A stretch of 64,000 bases of DNA, taken from positions 62,001 to 126,000 of the forward strand of contig JAQGOL010000007.1 in NCBI GenBank assembly GCA_028293625.1. Direction: 5' to 3'. Within the stretch, counting starts at the first letter, position 1. The number at the start of each line of letters is the position of its first letter. Below the pieces are notes generated by a model, which saw only the letters and a list, made by a program, of their open reading frames with translations, was not told where the DNA came from and did not search any database. Made by a program: the position numbers and the translations under genes. Source of the DNA: Chthoniobacteraceae bacterium (GTDB lineage: Bacteria; Verrucomicrobiota; Verrucomicrobiia; Chthoniobacterales; Chthoniobacteraceae). This document shows, piece after piece, positions 8,890-18,398 of this stretch.

Positions 8890-10968
8890 TTAGCCTGGCC
8901 GGCGTAACGAGGGTTCGCGCTGCCATAGACGGCCCTTTTTAGCAGCTTCAACAAAGGAGGCAATCGCTTGCTCGCCGGGGATCGGGACGAGTCCGGAATC
9001 GGTCCCGACACCGGCGCGTTTGAGCAATGGAGCGGCTCCCGCCACATGGCCAATGACTTTTAGATGGGCGAATGCATCCGAAACCCAATCAACCGCCGCG
9101 GCTTGAGTAGCCAAATCATTTGCGCCCGCTTCGGATGCCAGGATGGCTACTGCATCAAAGAAAACTGATGGCGCAGCTGAAAGGGCAAAGTCAGCCTCCA
9201 CGAGCTGGCCTGAGGAATCCTTGGCGCCGCCTACTTTCGGTGCAATCAAGCAGAGAGCAGCCGCTTCGTCTTGAAGAGCCGTGCGCAAGGCGGTGAGAAG
9301 CGAAGAATCAAATCCATCGGTCACCAAAACGCCTACCTTGCGTCCCGCCAAAGTAACAGGCGCTTTTGCAATCAAACTCAATGAAGGAGACAGCGCCACA
9401 TCGCGCGGGTCAATCGCGGCTTTAATGCTCTCATCTTTGGTCTGCATACCAAGCGCGTTGGCCACGGTCTTGTGCAATGACGGATCGATGATTAGAAGGT
9501 GGGCCAGCATTCGCTCACGGATTGCTTTGGTTTCCACCTTGCCGAGTTCAAAAGCAAGCGCACTGGCTATATGCGTTTGCTCTGGCGAAGTCATTGAACG
9601 GAAGAACATGCGCGCCTGCGAATAATGATCAGCAAAAGTTGCCGAGCGTTGCCGCAGCTTGATCCCGTCCATCGGTTCCGGGTGGCTGACAAACCCGCGA
9701 GCTGGGTTTTCACGGGGAGCGCCGGAATCGAGCGAATTCGGCTCATAATTGACACGCCCTTTCGGAACATCCATCTGACGCAATCCATCACGCTGGAAAT
9801 TATGCATCGGACAGCGTGGCCGATTCACCGGGATCTGGTGAAAGTTTGGCCCGCCCAAACGGCTCAATTGAGTATCCTGATACGAGAAGAGTCTGCCCTG
9901 AAGCAAAGGATCGTTTGAGAAATCAATTCCGGGAACAATGTTGGTTGGCAGAAAAGCGACTTGTTCAGTTTCAGCGAAAAAATTGTCCGGATTGCGGTTC
10001 AACACCAGCTTGCCGACAATGCGCAAAGGAATGATTTCTTCAGGAATCAACTTGGTGGCGTCGAGGATATCAAAATCCAAGCTGTCCGCTGTAGCTTGAT
10101 CAAAGACCTGCAATCCAAGTTCCCATTCAGGAAAGTCGCCTTTATCGATCGCTTCCCAAAGGTCGCGTCGGTGGAAATCCGGATCCGCTCCGTTAATCTT
10201 CACCGCTTCATCCCAAACCACCGAGGCGGCGCCGAGCTTTGGCCGCCAGTGAAACTTCACAAAACGCGATTCCCCGGCAGCATTGATCATGCGGAAAGTA
10301 TGCACTCCAAATCCTTCAATCATTCGGAGCGACCGTGGTATGGCCCGGTCCGACATAACCCACATCAGCATGTGCATACTTTCGGGAGTAAGCGTCGCGA
10401 AATCCCAAAACGTGTCGTGCGCGGAGGCCGCCTGTGGGAATCCGCGATCAGGCTCCATCTTCACGGAATGCACAAGGTCAGGGAATTTGATGGCGTCCTG
10501 AATAAAAAAGACGGGAATATTGTTTCCCACCAAATCGTAGTTTCCTTCGGAAGTATAAAACTTAACGGCAAACCCACGCACATCGCGGGGAAGATCTCCG
10601 GAACCCGCGCCGCCTGCGACCGTTGAAAAACGCACAAAAACTTCCGTTTTCACCTTCGGATCCTGAAGAAACGCCGCTTTGGTGATGTCACTCTGCGACT
10701 TGTAGACCTGAAAGTAGCCATGCGCTCCCGAACCGCGTGCATGCACGATCCGCTCGGGAATCCGTTCATGATCAAAGTGAGTGATTTTTTCCCTGAGGAC
10801 AAAGTCTTCAAGTAAAGAGGGGCCACGTTCGCCGGCCTTTAGCGAGTTCTGATTATCTGCGATAACCAGTCCGTGATTGGTGGTTAATGATTGATCAGGC
10901 TCGGTGACCATCTGGTGTGTCTCAGCGGGCAACGAAGGTTTTGAAACGGGCTTTTTCGAGTTCGACAT
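8890..10968 (-). CDS. katE: Large-subunit (clade 2, HPII-type) catalase with DJ-1/PfpI-like tail
   Basis: The 692-residue length is that of large-subunit catalases. The distal haem-pocket segment [15 protein letters not shown] contains the catalytic H76, [11 protein letters not shown] carries the catalytic Asn, and [14 protein letters not shown] contains the proximal haem-ligand Tyr. From about residue 540 a class I glutamine-amidotransferase-like (DJ-1/PfpI) domain begins with [15 protein letters not shown], as in E. coli HPII. The enzyme disproportionates hydrogen peroxide in the cytoplasm. The gene appears monocistronic, with about 100 bases upstream before the end of the preceding minus-strand gene. 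Confidence 0.95.
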   Translation of the reverse strand: MSNSKKPVSKPSLPAETHQMVTEPDQSLTTNHGLVIADNQNSLKAGERGPSLLEDFVLREKITHFDHERIPERIVHARGSGAHGYFQVYKSQSDITKAAFLQDPKVKTEVFVRFSTVAGGAGSGDLPRDVRGFAVKFYTSEGNYDLVGNNIPVFFIQDAIKFPDLVHSVKMEPDRGFPQAASAHDTFWDFATLTPESMHMLMWVMSDRAIPRSLRMIEGFGVHTFRMINAAGESRFVKFHWRPKLGAASVVWDEAVKINGADPDFHRRDLWEAIDKGDFPEWELGLQVFDQATADSLDFDILDATKLIPEEIIPLRIVGKLVLNRNPDNFFAETEQVAFLPTNIVPGIDFSNDPLLQGRLFSYQDTQLSRLGGPNFHQIPVNRPRCPMHNFQRDGLRQMDVPKGRVNYEPNSLDSGAPRENPARGFVSHPEPMDGIKLRQRSATFADHYSQARMFFRSMTSPEQTHIASALAFELGKVETKAIRERMLAHLLIIDPSLHKTVANALGMQTKDESIKAAIDPRDVALSPSLSLIAKAPVTLAGRKVGVLVTDGFDSSLLTALRTALQDEAAALCLIAPKVGGAKDSSGQLVEADFALSAAPSVFFDAVAILASEAGANDLATQAAAVDWVSDAFAHLKVIGHVAGAAPLLKRAGVGTDSGLVPIPGEQAIASFVEAAKKGRLWQREPSLRRPG

Positions 10969-11066
10969 AAACGGCGTGCCTCTATCCGGCCTGGCCGCGG
11001 CTCGCGGCCGTGCGTTGCCGAATCAATTTCCTGAGAAAAGCGGAGCTGCTCTTTTTAGCCTTCCCT

Positions 11067-12086
11067 TTATTGGGGTGCCTCCACCAGCAAGGCCCACTGC
11101 GCATTGGATAAGCGCTGCCGGCAGATACTATTGGCGTCCCAGGACGATTCCGCGGCCGCGCCGTAAAAGAGCGTGGCACCGCCGGCGTCTGCATCGGGAA
11201 GAAGAAAAGGAGTAACATGGCCATGGCGCTCTGACTGTAGAGCTGCGCGTTCGACCAAAAGGCCGATCCTGCGCCAGCTGATGCCGTCGTGGCTTACGGC
11301 AGCTTCGGTGCCGAGACGTGACTCGGAAAGCATGGCAAGATGATCTCCTATTGGCAAAACATGGATGCCGCCTGCGTCGTGGTCATAAACGGGATTACTT
11401 CCGTGCCGCTCCCAGTGCAAACCATCGGTGGAGGTAGCGTAACCGACATGACGTTGGGAACTGTTGGATTTCGGGGCGTTTTTATCGGGAGCATTCGGCG
11501 GCAGATCTTTGCGCCCGTCATACCACATCTTGAAAAGACCATCCGCGCATAACACAGCGGGCCGGCCAACAGACAAGGAATCCCAGGTGTCGGGTTTGCC
11601 GGGGCCGAGAGCCGTGCCCCGCATCTCCCAACGTTCGCCGTCGGCGGAGGTCGCCACTGCGATTTCATCGGTCACTCCGGTGCCGGCCCGGGTATAGAAG
11701 AGGAAGAAGAGACCGTTGGATTTCACCACCGAAGGATCGTTGCAATGATTGGCAGCGCGATCTTCCATTACGACGCCTGATTGCCGCCAATGAACGGCAT
11801 CGGCGGAAACCGCCAGATGAATCCGGTCGTGTCCGTCACGGCCTTGGCCGCCGTACCACATCCAAAGTTCATTTGCCGAGCGCACGATCTCCGGTGCATA
11901 AACGTTGCCGCGTCCATGCGGCGCGCATTGCGAATCGTTCTCGCCCCGAATTACGACAACAGGACTGGAGTCAGCCGCTTTTGCCAGGCCGCCAGAAAGC
12001 GTGGCGAGGAAAATGCATGCAAGATACCGCTTTAATCCGGTCCATTGCGGGCCTGGCGCGAGCTTTGCCGATATTTGAAGGATCAT
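11067..12086 (-). CDS. Exported five-bladed beta-propeller protein, glycosidase (GH32/43/68-like) fold
   Basis: A hydrophobic stretch around residues 20-37 ending in GGLAKAAD looks like a signal peptide, so the true start may be internal to the given ATG at 12086. The rest carries repeated segments such as ELWMWYGGQGRDG, LFFLFYTRAGTG, LFKMWYDGR and SADGERWEMRG. These are typical of the glycosyl hydrolase clans with five-bladed propellers. An acidic catalytic set cannot be confirmed by eye. It probably binds or cleaves a glycan outside the cytoplasm. It lies upstream of the catalase on the same strand without close spacing. Confidence 0.6.
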   Translation of the reverse strand: MILQISAKLAPGPQWTGLKRYLACIFLATLSGGLAKAADSSPVVVIRGENDSQCAPHGRGNVYAPEIVRSANELWMWYGGQGRDGHDRIHLAVSADAVHWRQSGVVMEDRAANHCNDPSVVKSNGLFFLFYTRAGTGVTDEIAVATSADGERWEMRGTALGPGKPDTWDSLSVGRPAVLCADGLFKMWYDGRKDLPPNAPDKNAPKSNSSQRHVGYATSTDGLHWERHGSNPVYDHDAGGIHVLPIGDHLAMLSESRLGTEAAVSHDGISWRRIGLLVERAALQSERHGHVTPFLLPDADAGGATLFYGAAAESSWDANSICRQRLSNAQWALLVEAPQ

Positions 12087-12302
12087 AAGCGGGAGATGGT
12101 GAAATCAGGTGGAAGATAAACGCTCTGAATTTCAAGCCAACAACTCTCTATTAACTCGATTGCTTCCTTGAGAACTATAGTCGTTTTTACAACCAAGCCA
12201 CGACAGCAATATTGCAAGTGCCGCGTCGATCGAAACGCGCACAGGCAACCATGAACAAGACCTTGTAACCGCAGTTCATTCCCAACCCATTGAACCCTTA
12301 TT

Positions 12303-12767
12303 ATGTCCATTCCCTATCCCCCAGTCATCGCCGCCATCACGGTCAACAATGCCGCCGCCGCTTTGGAATTCTACAAAGCAGCTTTTGATGCGGTTGAACG
12401 CTATCGCTTGACTGATTCGGGAAGCGGTAAAATCGGGCACGCGGAATTTACTATCAGCGGGCAGGTCATGATGATTGCCGATGAATTTCCCGCGTTTAAT
12501 AAAAGCCCCTCCACCCTTGGCGGCAGCGCGACAAAGTTTGTGCTGATAGTTGCAAATGCGGACGCCGCCTTTGAGCGCGCCATCGCCGCGGGAGCAATCG
12601 CAATACGGCCGCCCAGTGACGAATTCTACGGCTACCGCGCCGGCTGTGTGAAGGATCCCTTTGGGCACGAATGGATGGTTCAACACGAAATCGAAAAGGT
12701 CGTTCCGGCTGAGATGCAGCGCCGCTGGGATGCAATGATGGAAACGGACGCCGGCGACTGCGCGTAA
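12303..12767 (+). CDS. VOC (glyoxalase/PhnB-like) family protein
   Basis: This is a single VOC-fold protein of 154 residues. It opens with PPVIAAITVNNAAAALEFYKAAFDAVERYR, shows KIGHAEFTISGQVMMIADE in the middle and ends with VKDPFGHEWMVQHEIE, the usual PhnB/glyoxalase pattern. Members include metalloenzymes and resistance or binding proteins, and the sequence does not tell which this is. A second, different VOC gene follows after 97 bases on the same strand. Confidence 0.85.
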   Translation: MSIPYPPVIAAITVNNAAAALEFYKAAFDAVERYRLTDSGSGKIGHAEFTISGQVMMIADEFPAFNKSPSTLGGSATKFVLIVANADAAFERAIAAGAIAIRPPSDEFYGYRAGCVKDPFGHEWMVQHEIEKVVPAEMQRRWDAMMETDAGDCA

Positions 12768-12864
12768 GTGCTGATTTTTTAAACTCTCTCTTTTTTCAGA
12801 AAAATGTCCGGGCTGGTCCTGACCGCATCTGGTCGTTCGTCGTCTTAAGCACACACCCAACTAT

Positions 12865-13278
12865 ATGCTCAATCCCCTTGTCCAAATTTTCCTGAACTTT
12901 GATGGCCGTTGTGAAGAAGCCGTGGAGTTCTACCGCACCGCCCTTAACGCGAAGGTAGATACTCTGATGCGCTTTAAAGAAAACCCGGAGGCCGGCCCGT
13001 GCGCGCCCGGCGACGAGAACAAAATACTCTACTCCAGCTTCCGGATCGGTGAAACAACTCTAATGGCGTCTGACTGCCATGGAGACTGCGAGACGGCTTT
13101 CCAGGGGTTCTCGCTTTCTCTTACTATGCCCGATGAAACCGAGGCCGGCCGCCTGTTTGCCGTACTCGCCGATGGCGGCCAGGTGCAGATGCCGCTTGGA
13201 AAGACTTTTTGGTCGCCATGCTTTGGGGTCGTATCGGACCGCTTTGGCATGAGCTGGATGGTTAGTGTGATGCCCTAA
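12865..13278 (+). CDS. VOC (PhnB-like) family protein
   Basis: The 137-residue protein has the PhnB/3-demethylubiquinone-methyltransferase-like signature: [19 protein letters not shown] at the start, [15 protein letters not shown] centrally and [21 protein letters not shown] at the end. It belongs to another branch than the preceding VOC gene, which argues against a recent duplication. It stops 17 bases before the BNR-repeat gene, and the tight spacing suggests joint transcription with that gene and the MoaD-like gene. Confidence 0.85.
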   Translation: MLNPLVQIFLNFDGRCEEAVEFYRTALNAKVDTLMRFKENPEAGPCAPGDENKILYSSFRIGETTLMASDCHGDCETAFQGFSLSLTMPDETEAGRLFAVLADGGQVQMPLGKTFWSPCFGVVSDRFGMSWMVSVMP

Positions 13279-13295
13279 ATCAACGGAAGAAGCTT

Positions 13296-14411
13296 ATGAG
13301 CAAAGTCCGGGTTTTGGTTGGCACTAAGAAGGGGGCGTTTATCCTCACTGCCGACGGCAAACGTGAGCAGTGGAATGTGAGCGGGCCGCACTTTGCCGGC
13401 TGGGAGATGTATCACCTTAAAGGTTCGCCCGTGGAGCCTGAGCGCATCTATGCCTCGCAAACCAGCGGTTGGTTTGGTCAACAAATTCAACGCTCAAATG
13501 ACGGCGGCAAAACGTGGGAACCTGTCGGCAACGCCTTTCAATATGACGGCACTCCCGGGACTCACCAGTGGTATGATGGCACGCAGCATCCCTGGGAATT
13601 CAAACGCATCTGGCATCTTGAACCGTCGCTCACCGACCCGGACACCGTCTATGCCGGAGCCGAGGACGCGGCGCTCTTTAAAACCACCGATGCCGGAAAA
13701 ACATGGCTGGAGCTGCCCGGACTGCGCGGCGCCAAAGGCCATCTGTGGCAGCCGGGCGCAGGCGGCATGGGACTTCACACCATCATTCTCGATCCGGTCG
13801 ATCCGCGGCGGATTTTTGTCGCCATCTCCGCGGCGGGCGTGTTTCGCAGCGATGATGGCGGCACGACCTGGCGGGCGACAAATCGCGGCTTGAAATCAGC
13901 CTACGAGATTCCCGATCCAAACGCGGAAGTCGGTCATTGTGTCCACCGCATCGCGATGCATCCATCCCGTCCGAAGGTCCTTTACATGCAGAAGCATTGG
14001 GACGTCATGCGAAGTGATGACGCCGGCGAGATGTGGTATGAAGTCAGCGGCAATCTGCCAACTGACTTCGGTTTCCCGATCGACGTGCACGCGCACGAAC
14101 CCGAGACGATTTATGTCGTGCCGATTAAGAGCGATTCGGAACATTTCCCACCGGATGGCAAGCTGCGTGTCTATCGCAGCCGGACAGGAGGGAATGAATG
14201 GGAAGCTTTAACGAAGGGATTGCCGCAACAGCACTGTTATGTGAACGTGCTTCGCGATGCCATGGCGGTCGATTCCCTCGATTCGTGCGGAGTCTACTTT
14301 GGCACCACGGGCGGGCAGGTTTACGCGTCCAGCGATTCCGGCGATACCTGGGAGGCGATCGTGCGCGACCTTCCCGCGGTATTATCGGTTGAAGTTCAAA
14401 CGCTGCCATGA
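13296..14411 (+). CDS. BNR/sortilin-type beta-propeller protein
   Basis: The protein shows repeated Asp-box type motifs: [44 protein letters not shown] and [11 protein letters not shown]. These place it in the WD40/YVTN/BNR or exo-alpha-sialidase-like superfamily. There is no signal peptide; it begins [15 protein letters not shown], so it is probably cytoplasmic. The name sialidase should not be read as an activity. The last codons overlap the start of a MoaD/ThiS-like gene by four bases (ATGA). In my experience such pairs recur in bacterial genomes, which suggests the propeller works with or on the small sulfur-carrier-like protein (inference). Confidence 0.8.
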   Translation: MSKVRVLVGTKKGAFILTADGKREQWNVSGPHFAGWEMYHLKGSPVEPERIYASQTSGWFGQQIQRSNDGGKTWEPVGNAFQYDGTPGTHQWYDGTQHPWEFKRIWHLEPSLTDPDTVYAGAEDAALFKTTDAGKTWLELPGLRGAKGHLWQPGAGGMGLHTIILDPVDPRRIFVAISAAGVFRSDDGGTTWRATNRGLKSAYEIPDPNAEVGHCVHRIAMHPSRPKVLYMQKHWDVMRSDDAGEMWYEVSGNLPTDFGFPIDVHAHEPETIYVVPIKSDSEHFPPDGKLRVYRSRTGGNEWEALTKGLPQQHCYVNVLRDAMAVDSLDSCGVYFGTTGGQVYASSDSGDTWEAIVRDLPAVLSVEVQTLP

Positions 14412-14704
14412 TTCGTGTTGTACTCCCTTATCATCTGCGCACGCTGGCAAGCGTGGAAGAGGAAGTGCAACTTTCAGTACAACCGCCGGTTACCTTGCGC
14501 GCGGTGCTCGACAGCCTGGAAGCGACTTATCCGGCTTTGCGCGGAACAATCCGCGACCATGGCACCATGCAACGCCGTCCTTTTGTCCGGTTTTTTGCCG
14601 ATAAAACAGATCTTTCACACGAGTCGCCCGATACGTTGCTACCCGACGTAGTTATCAATGGAGCCGAACCGCTCCTTATTATCGGTGCCATGGCTGGCGG
14701 CTGA
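14408..14704 (+). CDS. MoaD/ThiS-like ubiquitin-fold protein ending in Gly-Gly
   Basis: The 98-residue protein begins [22 protein letters not shown] and ends [10 protein letters not shown]. The free C-terminal Gly-Gly after a beta-grasp-sized chain is the mark of sulfur carriers such as MoaD and ThiS and of small archaeal modifiers, which are adenylated and thiocarboxylated at that tail. The middle [16 protein letters not shown] differs from classical MoaD. No molybdopterin or thiamine genes are nearby, so a role outside those pathways is likely. Translation is coupled to the BNR gene by a four-base overlap. Confidence 0.85.
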   Translation: MIRVVLPYHLRTLASVEEEVQLSVQPPVTLRAVLDSLEATYPALRGTIRDHGTMQRRPFVRFFADKTDLSHESPDTLLPDVVINGAEPLLIIGAMAGG

Positions 14705-14723
14705 GGTTGGCTTTTTTGCCAGG

Positions 14724-16091
14724 CTACTTCATTTCAGCCAGGGCGCGCTCTGCGAGCTTTTTGGCCTTCGTCCGGCTGAAGCGCCCTGCCGAGGCTGCGG
14801 TAAAATCTGCTCGAGCCTCATCCGTGCGGCCCAGGGCCAGCCGGGCTTTGCCTCGGTTATAAAGCACGTAGGGATCATCCGGCGCCAATGGTGCGGCGGC
14901 GTCGAACTCTTTTATCGCCTCCTCCGGACGCTCCAACAGCAGGAGCGCGTCTCCCCGGCGATTGTGGGCTTTGCCTGCAAGCCCGGCCCCTGCGGGGTCA
15001 TTGGAAGGAACGCATTGGGGCAGCAGTTCCAAAACAGCCTCACACGTGGTGACTGCGGAGAGCAGCTTCGCTTTTGAAATGTCAGGTTGTTTGAGATCTT
15101 CCTTCACTTTAGTTAGCAAAACTTCCAACGGCTTGGCGGCGTAGTTACCTGGACCGCGGGAACTGGCAATAAGCTTAAGTTCGTTCAAGCACTCATCAAT
15201 TTGACCTGATTCGGCCAGCTTGTTGAGTTGCGCGAGGGTAGGAACGGCGATCGCCCGTTGCACCAGAACCGCCGGCTCCGCCTCAGCAGGTCCGGCCAGA
15301 TAAATGTCGTCGCCTATCAGGCGCGAATACTCGGAGGGAACCTGTCCGCCATCCGAGCGTTTTAATACGCCGGCTCGTGTCCGTTTGAAAACCTGCTCGA
15401 TCGTGAGCCCGCGGGTTTGCAGATGCTTAAGGAGTTCGCTGGTATAGAGTCCATTAGTGCCTTCCCCATCCAAAGCCGTCTGGCCCGCATCGGTTGCAAA
15501 GGCAATGAGCGAGCCTGCGGGTGGCGTCATTTCGGAAAGGCCTCCATGCGGCAAAGCATCCCGGGTGCGGCCAGTCTGGGCGAGAGGCGTATTGCGGCAC
15601 GCATCGAGAATCACCAGATTGCACGCCGCCCCGGCGGCGCTCATGTCTGCCACCGCTTGTTCCGCGTTAAAGAGACGCGTCTCGGCAAGCATCCGCAAAG
15701 TCACATCGGTGGCGCCTTGGGAATCAAACCCTGACTTCAAAGGGATAAGATAGTTTGATCCTGCGATCGAGATCCCATGCCCGGCGTAGTAGAAAAGAGC
15801 CACCTCGGCTCCCGGGAGTGTTTTTCGAAATTCATCGACCGCCTTCAGCAGTTGATCCCGGGAAAGATCGTGCCGCTCCATGACGGCGAATCCGAGGCTT
15901 CGCAAGGTTTTCGCCACGGCGCTTGCATCGTTGCGGCTATTGCGCAGCGGCCCGGCGGCGGGTTCGTATCGGGCATTGCCAATGACCAGGGCTGTGCGCG
16001 GTTTGACGGCGGGCGCACTGAAAGCGTCTGAACAAAAGATTACCCAGGCGATAACTTGAAGAGATAGACGGACGGAAATTTTGGACACCAT
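14724..16091 (-). CDS. Exported caspase-like peptidase (C14 family) with C-terminal TPRs
   Basis: I chose ATG 16091 because it places a clean signal peptide (ending near SDAFSAPA) at the N-terminus; the frame continues upstream to 16130. The caspase p20-like domain begins RTALVIGNARYE. It contains the predicted catalytic His in LFYYAGHGI and Cys in LVILDACRNTP, and the later GLYTSELLKHL helps confirm it. After about residue 300 come two or three TPRs (PEEAIKEFDAAAPLAPDD and following). Such proteins cut after basic residues or act in signalling in bacteria. It is convergent with the MoaD-like gene and divergent from an NlpC/P60-like lipoprotein gene. Confidence 0.85.
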   Translation of the reverse strand: MVSKISVRLSLQVIAWVIFCSDAFSAPAVKPRTALVIGNARYEPAAGPLRNSRNDASAVAKTLRSLGFAVMERHDLSRDQLLKAVDEFRKTLPGAEVALFYYAGHGISIAGSNYLIPLKSGFDSQGATDVTLRMLAETRLFNAEQAVADMSAAGAACNLVILDACRNTPLAQTGRTRDALPHGGLSEMTPPAGSLIAFATDAGQTALDGEGTNGLYTSELLKHLQTRGLTIEQVFKRTRAGVLKRSDGGQVPSEYSRLIGDDIYLAGPAEAEPAVLVQRAIAVPTLAQLNKLAESGQIDECLNELKLIASSRGPGNYAAKPLEVLLTKVKEDLKQPDISKAKLLSAVTTCEAVLELLPQCVPSNDPAGAGLAGKAHNRRGDALLLLERPEEAIKEFDAAAPLAPDDPYVLYNRGKARLALGRTDEARADFTAASAGRFSRTKAKKLAERALAEMK

Positions 16092-16182
16092 GGTCTGCGG
16101 GAACAGAATGGAATCGGCCTTCCATTTCACTCCCGGCGCCTACTATGAATACCAGGACCGCATGGCGGCAAGTTTCAACCCG

Positions 16183-17067
16183 ATGATCCAACGGCTCGCA
16201 CATCCCCTCCTCCGCACCAAGTTTCGCCGGGAAAAAGGACGCAGCAACGCGGCCGTTTATCTTGCGGCGCTTTTTCTTGGCGGCTGCGCCTCGCTTAAAA
16301 AAGAGAGTGAACCAAAAGTCGTGCTGATTCCCGGCGCGTCGTCCGCACCGTCGCAAGTCACGCCGTCTGAAGCGCTGGCCACCGCTGTGACTTATACGAA
16401 GCACTCGTGGCGCCCTTTTGGCCGCAATATTCTCCATGGCGCTGATGCCCGCGGGATTCGCGTAGATACTCCCGACACCGGCTACCAGCCGCCTGATGGA
16501 CGCGCGGGCTGGTGGATTCCCGGCGAGGCAAACCAGGGGATTCCCTACAAATGGGGTGGCTTTGATGATCCTGCCGCGTTTGACCGCGGAATCGCCTCGG
16601 GCCTTGCGGGCGGTGATGTCTCATCGCCTGCCAAACGCCGCGCCGATAATGCCGCGGTAAGCGCCAGCGCGGTGGGAGTCGATTGCTCCGGCTTTGTTTC
16701 GCGTTGTCTGAAACTTCCCACTGTCCACGACACCGTCCAACTGCCCGCGGTTTGCCATCCCCTTTCCAGCGCGGATGAGCTTCAGCCGGGCGACCTTCTT
16801 AATATCCCGCACAGGCATGTGCTTTTGTTTGCCGGCTGGGCGCAACCGGATCACTCCTGGATCTTATTTTACGAGACCGGCGGCGAACCCGATTGGAAAC
16901 CGGCTTTAAAACAAGCTCCCCTTAACAGCCTGCTGGCGCTCGGCTACGAGCCGATCCGTTACAACGGAATGGCGCATCCAGGGGGACCCTCAGGAAAGGA
17001 AGTTCTTTCCCGCGCTCTTCGCTCGCGCGCGCTGGTGATTCCCAATCCGACTATCGGCGAACCTTAA
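16183..17067 (+). CDS. NlpC/P60-like cysteine peptidase-fold lipoprotein
   Basis: The frame is open from 16081, but ATG 16183 gives a standard lipoprotein signal ending in the lipobox LGGCAS; ATG 16162 is also possible. The rest fits the NlpC/P60 fold. VDCSGFVSRCLKLP holds the predicted nucleophilic Cys, and ELQPGDLLNIPHRHVLLFAGW gives the usual PGD-phi segment and catalytic His. It is therefore likely an outer-membrane or periplasmic protein that cleaves peptidoglycan peptides or amides. It is transcribed away from the caspase-like gene with about 90 bases between the chosen starts. Confidence 0.7.
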   Translation: MIQRLAHPLLRTKFRREKGRSNAAVYLAALFLGGCASLKKESEPKVVLIPGASSAPSQVTPSEALATAVTYTKHSWRPFGRNILHGADARGIRVDTPDTGYQPPDGRAGWWIPGEANQGIPYKWGGFDDPAAFDRGIASGLAGGDVSSPAKRRADNAAVSASAVGVDCSGFVSRCLKLPTVHDTVQLPAVCHPLSSADELQPGDLLNIPHRHVLLFAGWAQPDHSWILFYETGGEPDWKPALKQAPLNSLLALGYEPIRYNGMAHPGGPSGKEVLSRALRSRALVIPNPTIGEP

Positions 17068-17188
17068 ACGGGCTTGCGGGCGGCGGTTTAAAAAAGCATT
17101 CAGAGCTGTCCAAAACGCATCCGCTGATCCGTCGTTGTTAACACGCTTCAAAAGATCCGATTTCGCAACCGTCCAGCTCCATACAGAT

Positions 17189-17572
17189 ATGAAATACTTT
17201 CCAACCATCGCCGGTCTCCTGCTTGGTCTTCTCTTCATCGCCTCCGGCGTTGTTGTGCTTTTCCATCTCGTTCCCATGCCTCCGCTTCCCGACGGAACGC
17301 CCGCCGCGATGTTCATGGGGGCGTTTGGTCCGACCGGCTACCTGACTTTTGTAAAAGTTCTGGAAGTCCTCGGCGGCATGCTGGTCGCTATTCCTCGCAC
17401 CCGAAACCTGGGCCTCCTTCTGCTTGGCCCGATCATCGTCAACATCCTTGCCTACCATACTTTCATCATGAAAGGAGAGGGACTATTTGTCCCGCCACTA
17501 GTGATTATCGTTGTGTTGGCATCCTATCTCCTGTGGGCCGGACGCAAGGCTTTTGCCGGTCTGCTTAACTGA
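17189..17572 (+). CDS. Small DoxX-like membrane protein
   Basis: ATG 17189 starts MKYFPTIAGLLLGLLFIASGV; upstream only a TTG (17135) is available. The 127-residue protein has four hydrophobic helices and the loop MPPLPDGTPAAMFMGAFGPTGYLTFVKVLEVLGG. That loop is typical of DoxX-like proteins annotated in soil bacteria. The biochemical role of these proteins is unsettled. No close neighbour suggests a function. Confidence 0.75.
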   Translation: MKYFPTIAGLLLGLLFIASGVVVLFHLVPMPPLPDGTPAAMFMGAFGPTGYLTFVKVLEVLGGMLVAIPRTRNLGLLLLGPIIVNILAYHTFIMKGEGLFVPPLVIIVVLASYLLWAGRKAFAGLLN

Positions 17573-17648
17573 TTTTCCGCGCTGACGAACAGAGAGCACG
17601 CCCGCGTCTTTTCTTTTTCCCGGCGCGTTACCTGTCAGGATCGCGTCA

Positions 17649-18398
17649 ATGAGCTCCGATTTTGCTGAACTTGACCACCGCCAGACCCCGCTCGGCGAAC
17701 TGACGCTGCGGCGCCGGCGTATTCGCGCGCTCGATGGGCTGGAGGTTTTTGAAGTAAAACTCGGAGACGCTTTCCTGATGTCGAGCCTCTTCCACGAGGT
17801 TGAAGTCGCGCTCGCCGATCTTGGGCTCGCCGGCCTCGACACGGCTGAGCTTGATGTTGTGGTTGGCGGCCTCGGATTGGGTTACACGGCGCTCGCCGCG
17901 CTCAAAAATCCGGCGGTGCGTTCACTCCTTGTCGTTGAAGCGCTCGAGGCCGTCATGGAATGGCACGAACGCGGCCTTGTCCCGCTCGGGTTTCAACTGA
18001 CCGCGGATTCGAGGTGCCGTTTTGTGCATGGCGACTTCTTCAAGCTTGCGGATCCGGACATCGGCTTTGACCCCGAAGCGCCCGCGCGCAAGTTCCACGC
18101 CGTCTTATTGGATATCGACCACTCGCCACGCAACCTCCTGCACGCACGGCATGGCGCATTCTACCATCCTGAAAGCCTTCGCCGGCTTTCATTGCAACTT
18201 CACGAAAACGGTGTCTTCGCGCTCTGGTCGGATGATCCTCCGGACACAGACTTTCTCGCCATTCTCCGTGAAGTCTTTTCCTCGGCGGAAGCGCAAATTG
18301 TCAGTTTTCCGAACCCGCTTCTGGAACGCGATTCAGCCAGCACAATCTATATCGCGATCAAAGGCCCTCCACTCTCCAGTCAGCTCGCGTCCCTTTGA
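17649..18398 (+). CDS. Spermidine synthase-like (aminopropyltransferase-fold) protein
   Basis: The protein has the SpeE-type Rossmann core: LDVVVGGLGLGYTALAAL (motif I), SLLVVEALEAVMEW with the acidic ribose-binding end, CRFVHGDFFKL, and VLLDIDHSPRNLLHARHGAFYHPESL. No clear polyamine-site residues stand out. It may thus be one of the many SpeE-like methyltransferase-fold proteins rather than a true spermidine synthase. Its tail overlaps the convergent WD40 gene by 19 bases. Confidence 0.75.
   Translation: MSSDFAELDHRQTPLGELTLRRRRIRALDGLEVFEVKLGDAFLMSSLFHEVEVALADLGLAGLDTAELDVVVGGLGLGYTALAALKNPAVRSLLVVEALEAVMEWHERGLVPLGFQLTADSRCRFVHGDFFKLADPDIGFDPEAPARKFHAVLLDIDHSPRNLLHARHGAFYHPESLRRLSLQLHENGVFALWSDDPPDTDFLAILREVFSSAEAQIVSFPNPLLERDSASTIYIAIKGPPLSSQLASL

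Noticed and set aside
9961-10626. Plus-strand frame of 221 codons inside the catalase gene
   Set aside because: Lies fully within an unmistakable catalase and carries no motif of its own.
10995-11011. GGCCGCG/CGCGGCC hairpin between the catalase and the propeller protein
   Set aside because: A three-base loop with no T-run on either strand; it may form by chance in GC-rich DNA, so it is not called a terminator.
12087-12302. Possible small genes in the 216-base gap before the first VOC gene
   Set aside because: Only frames without a likely start or conserved features are present; no hairpin or promoter stands out.
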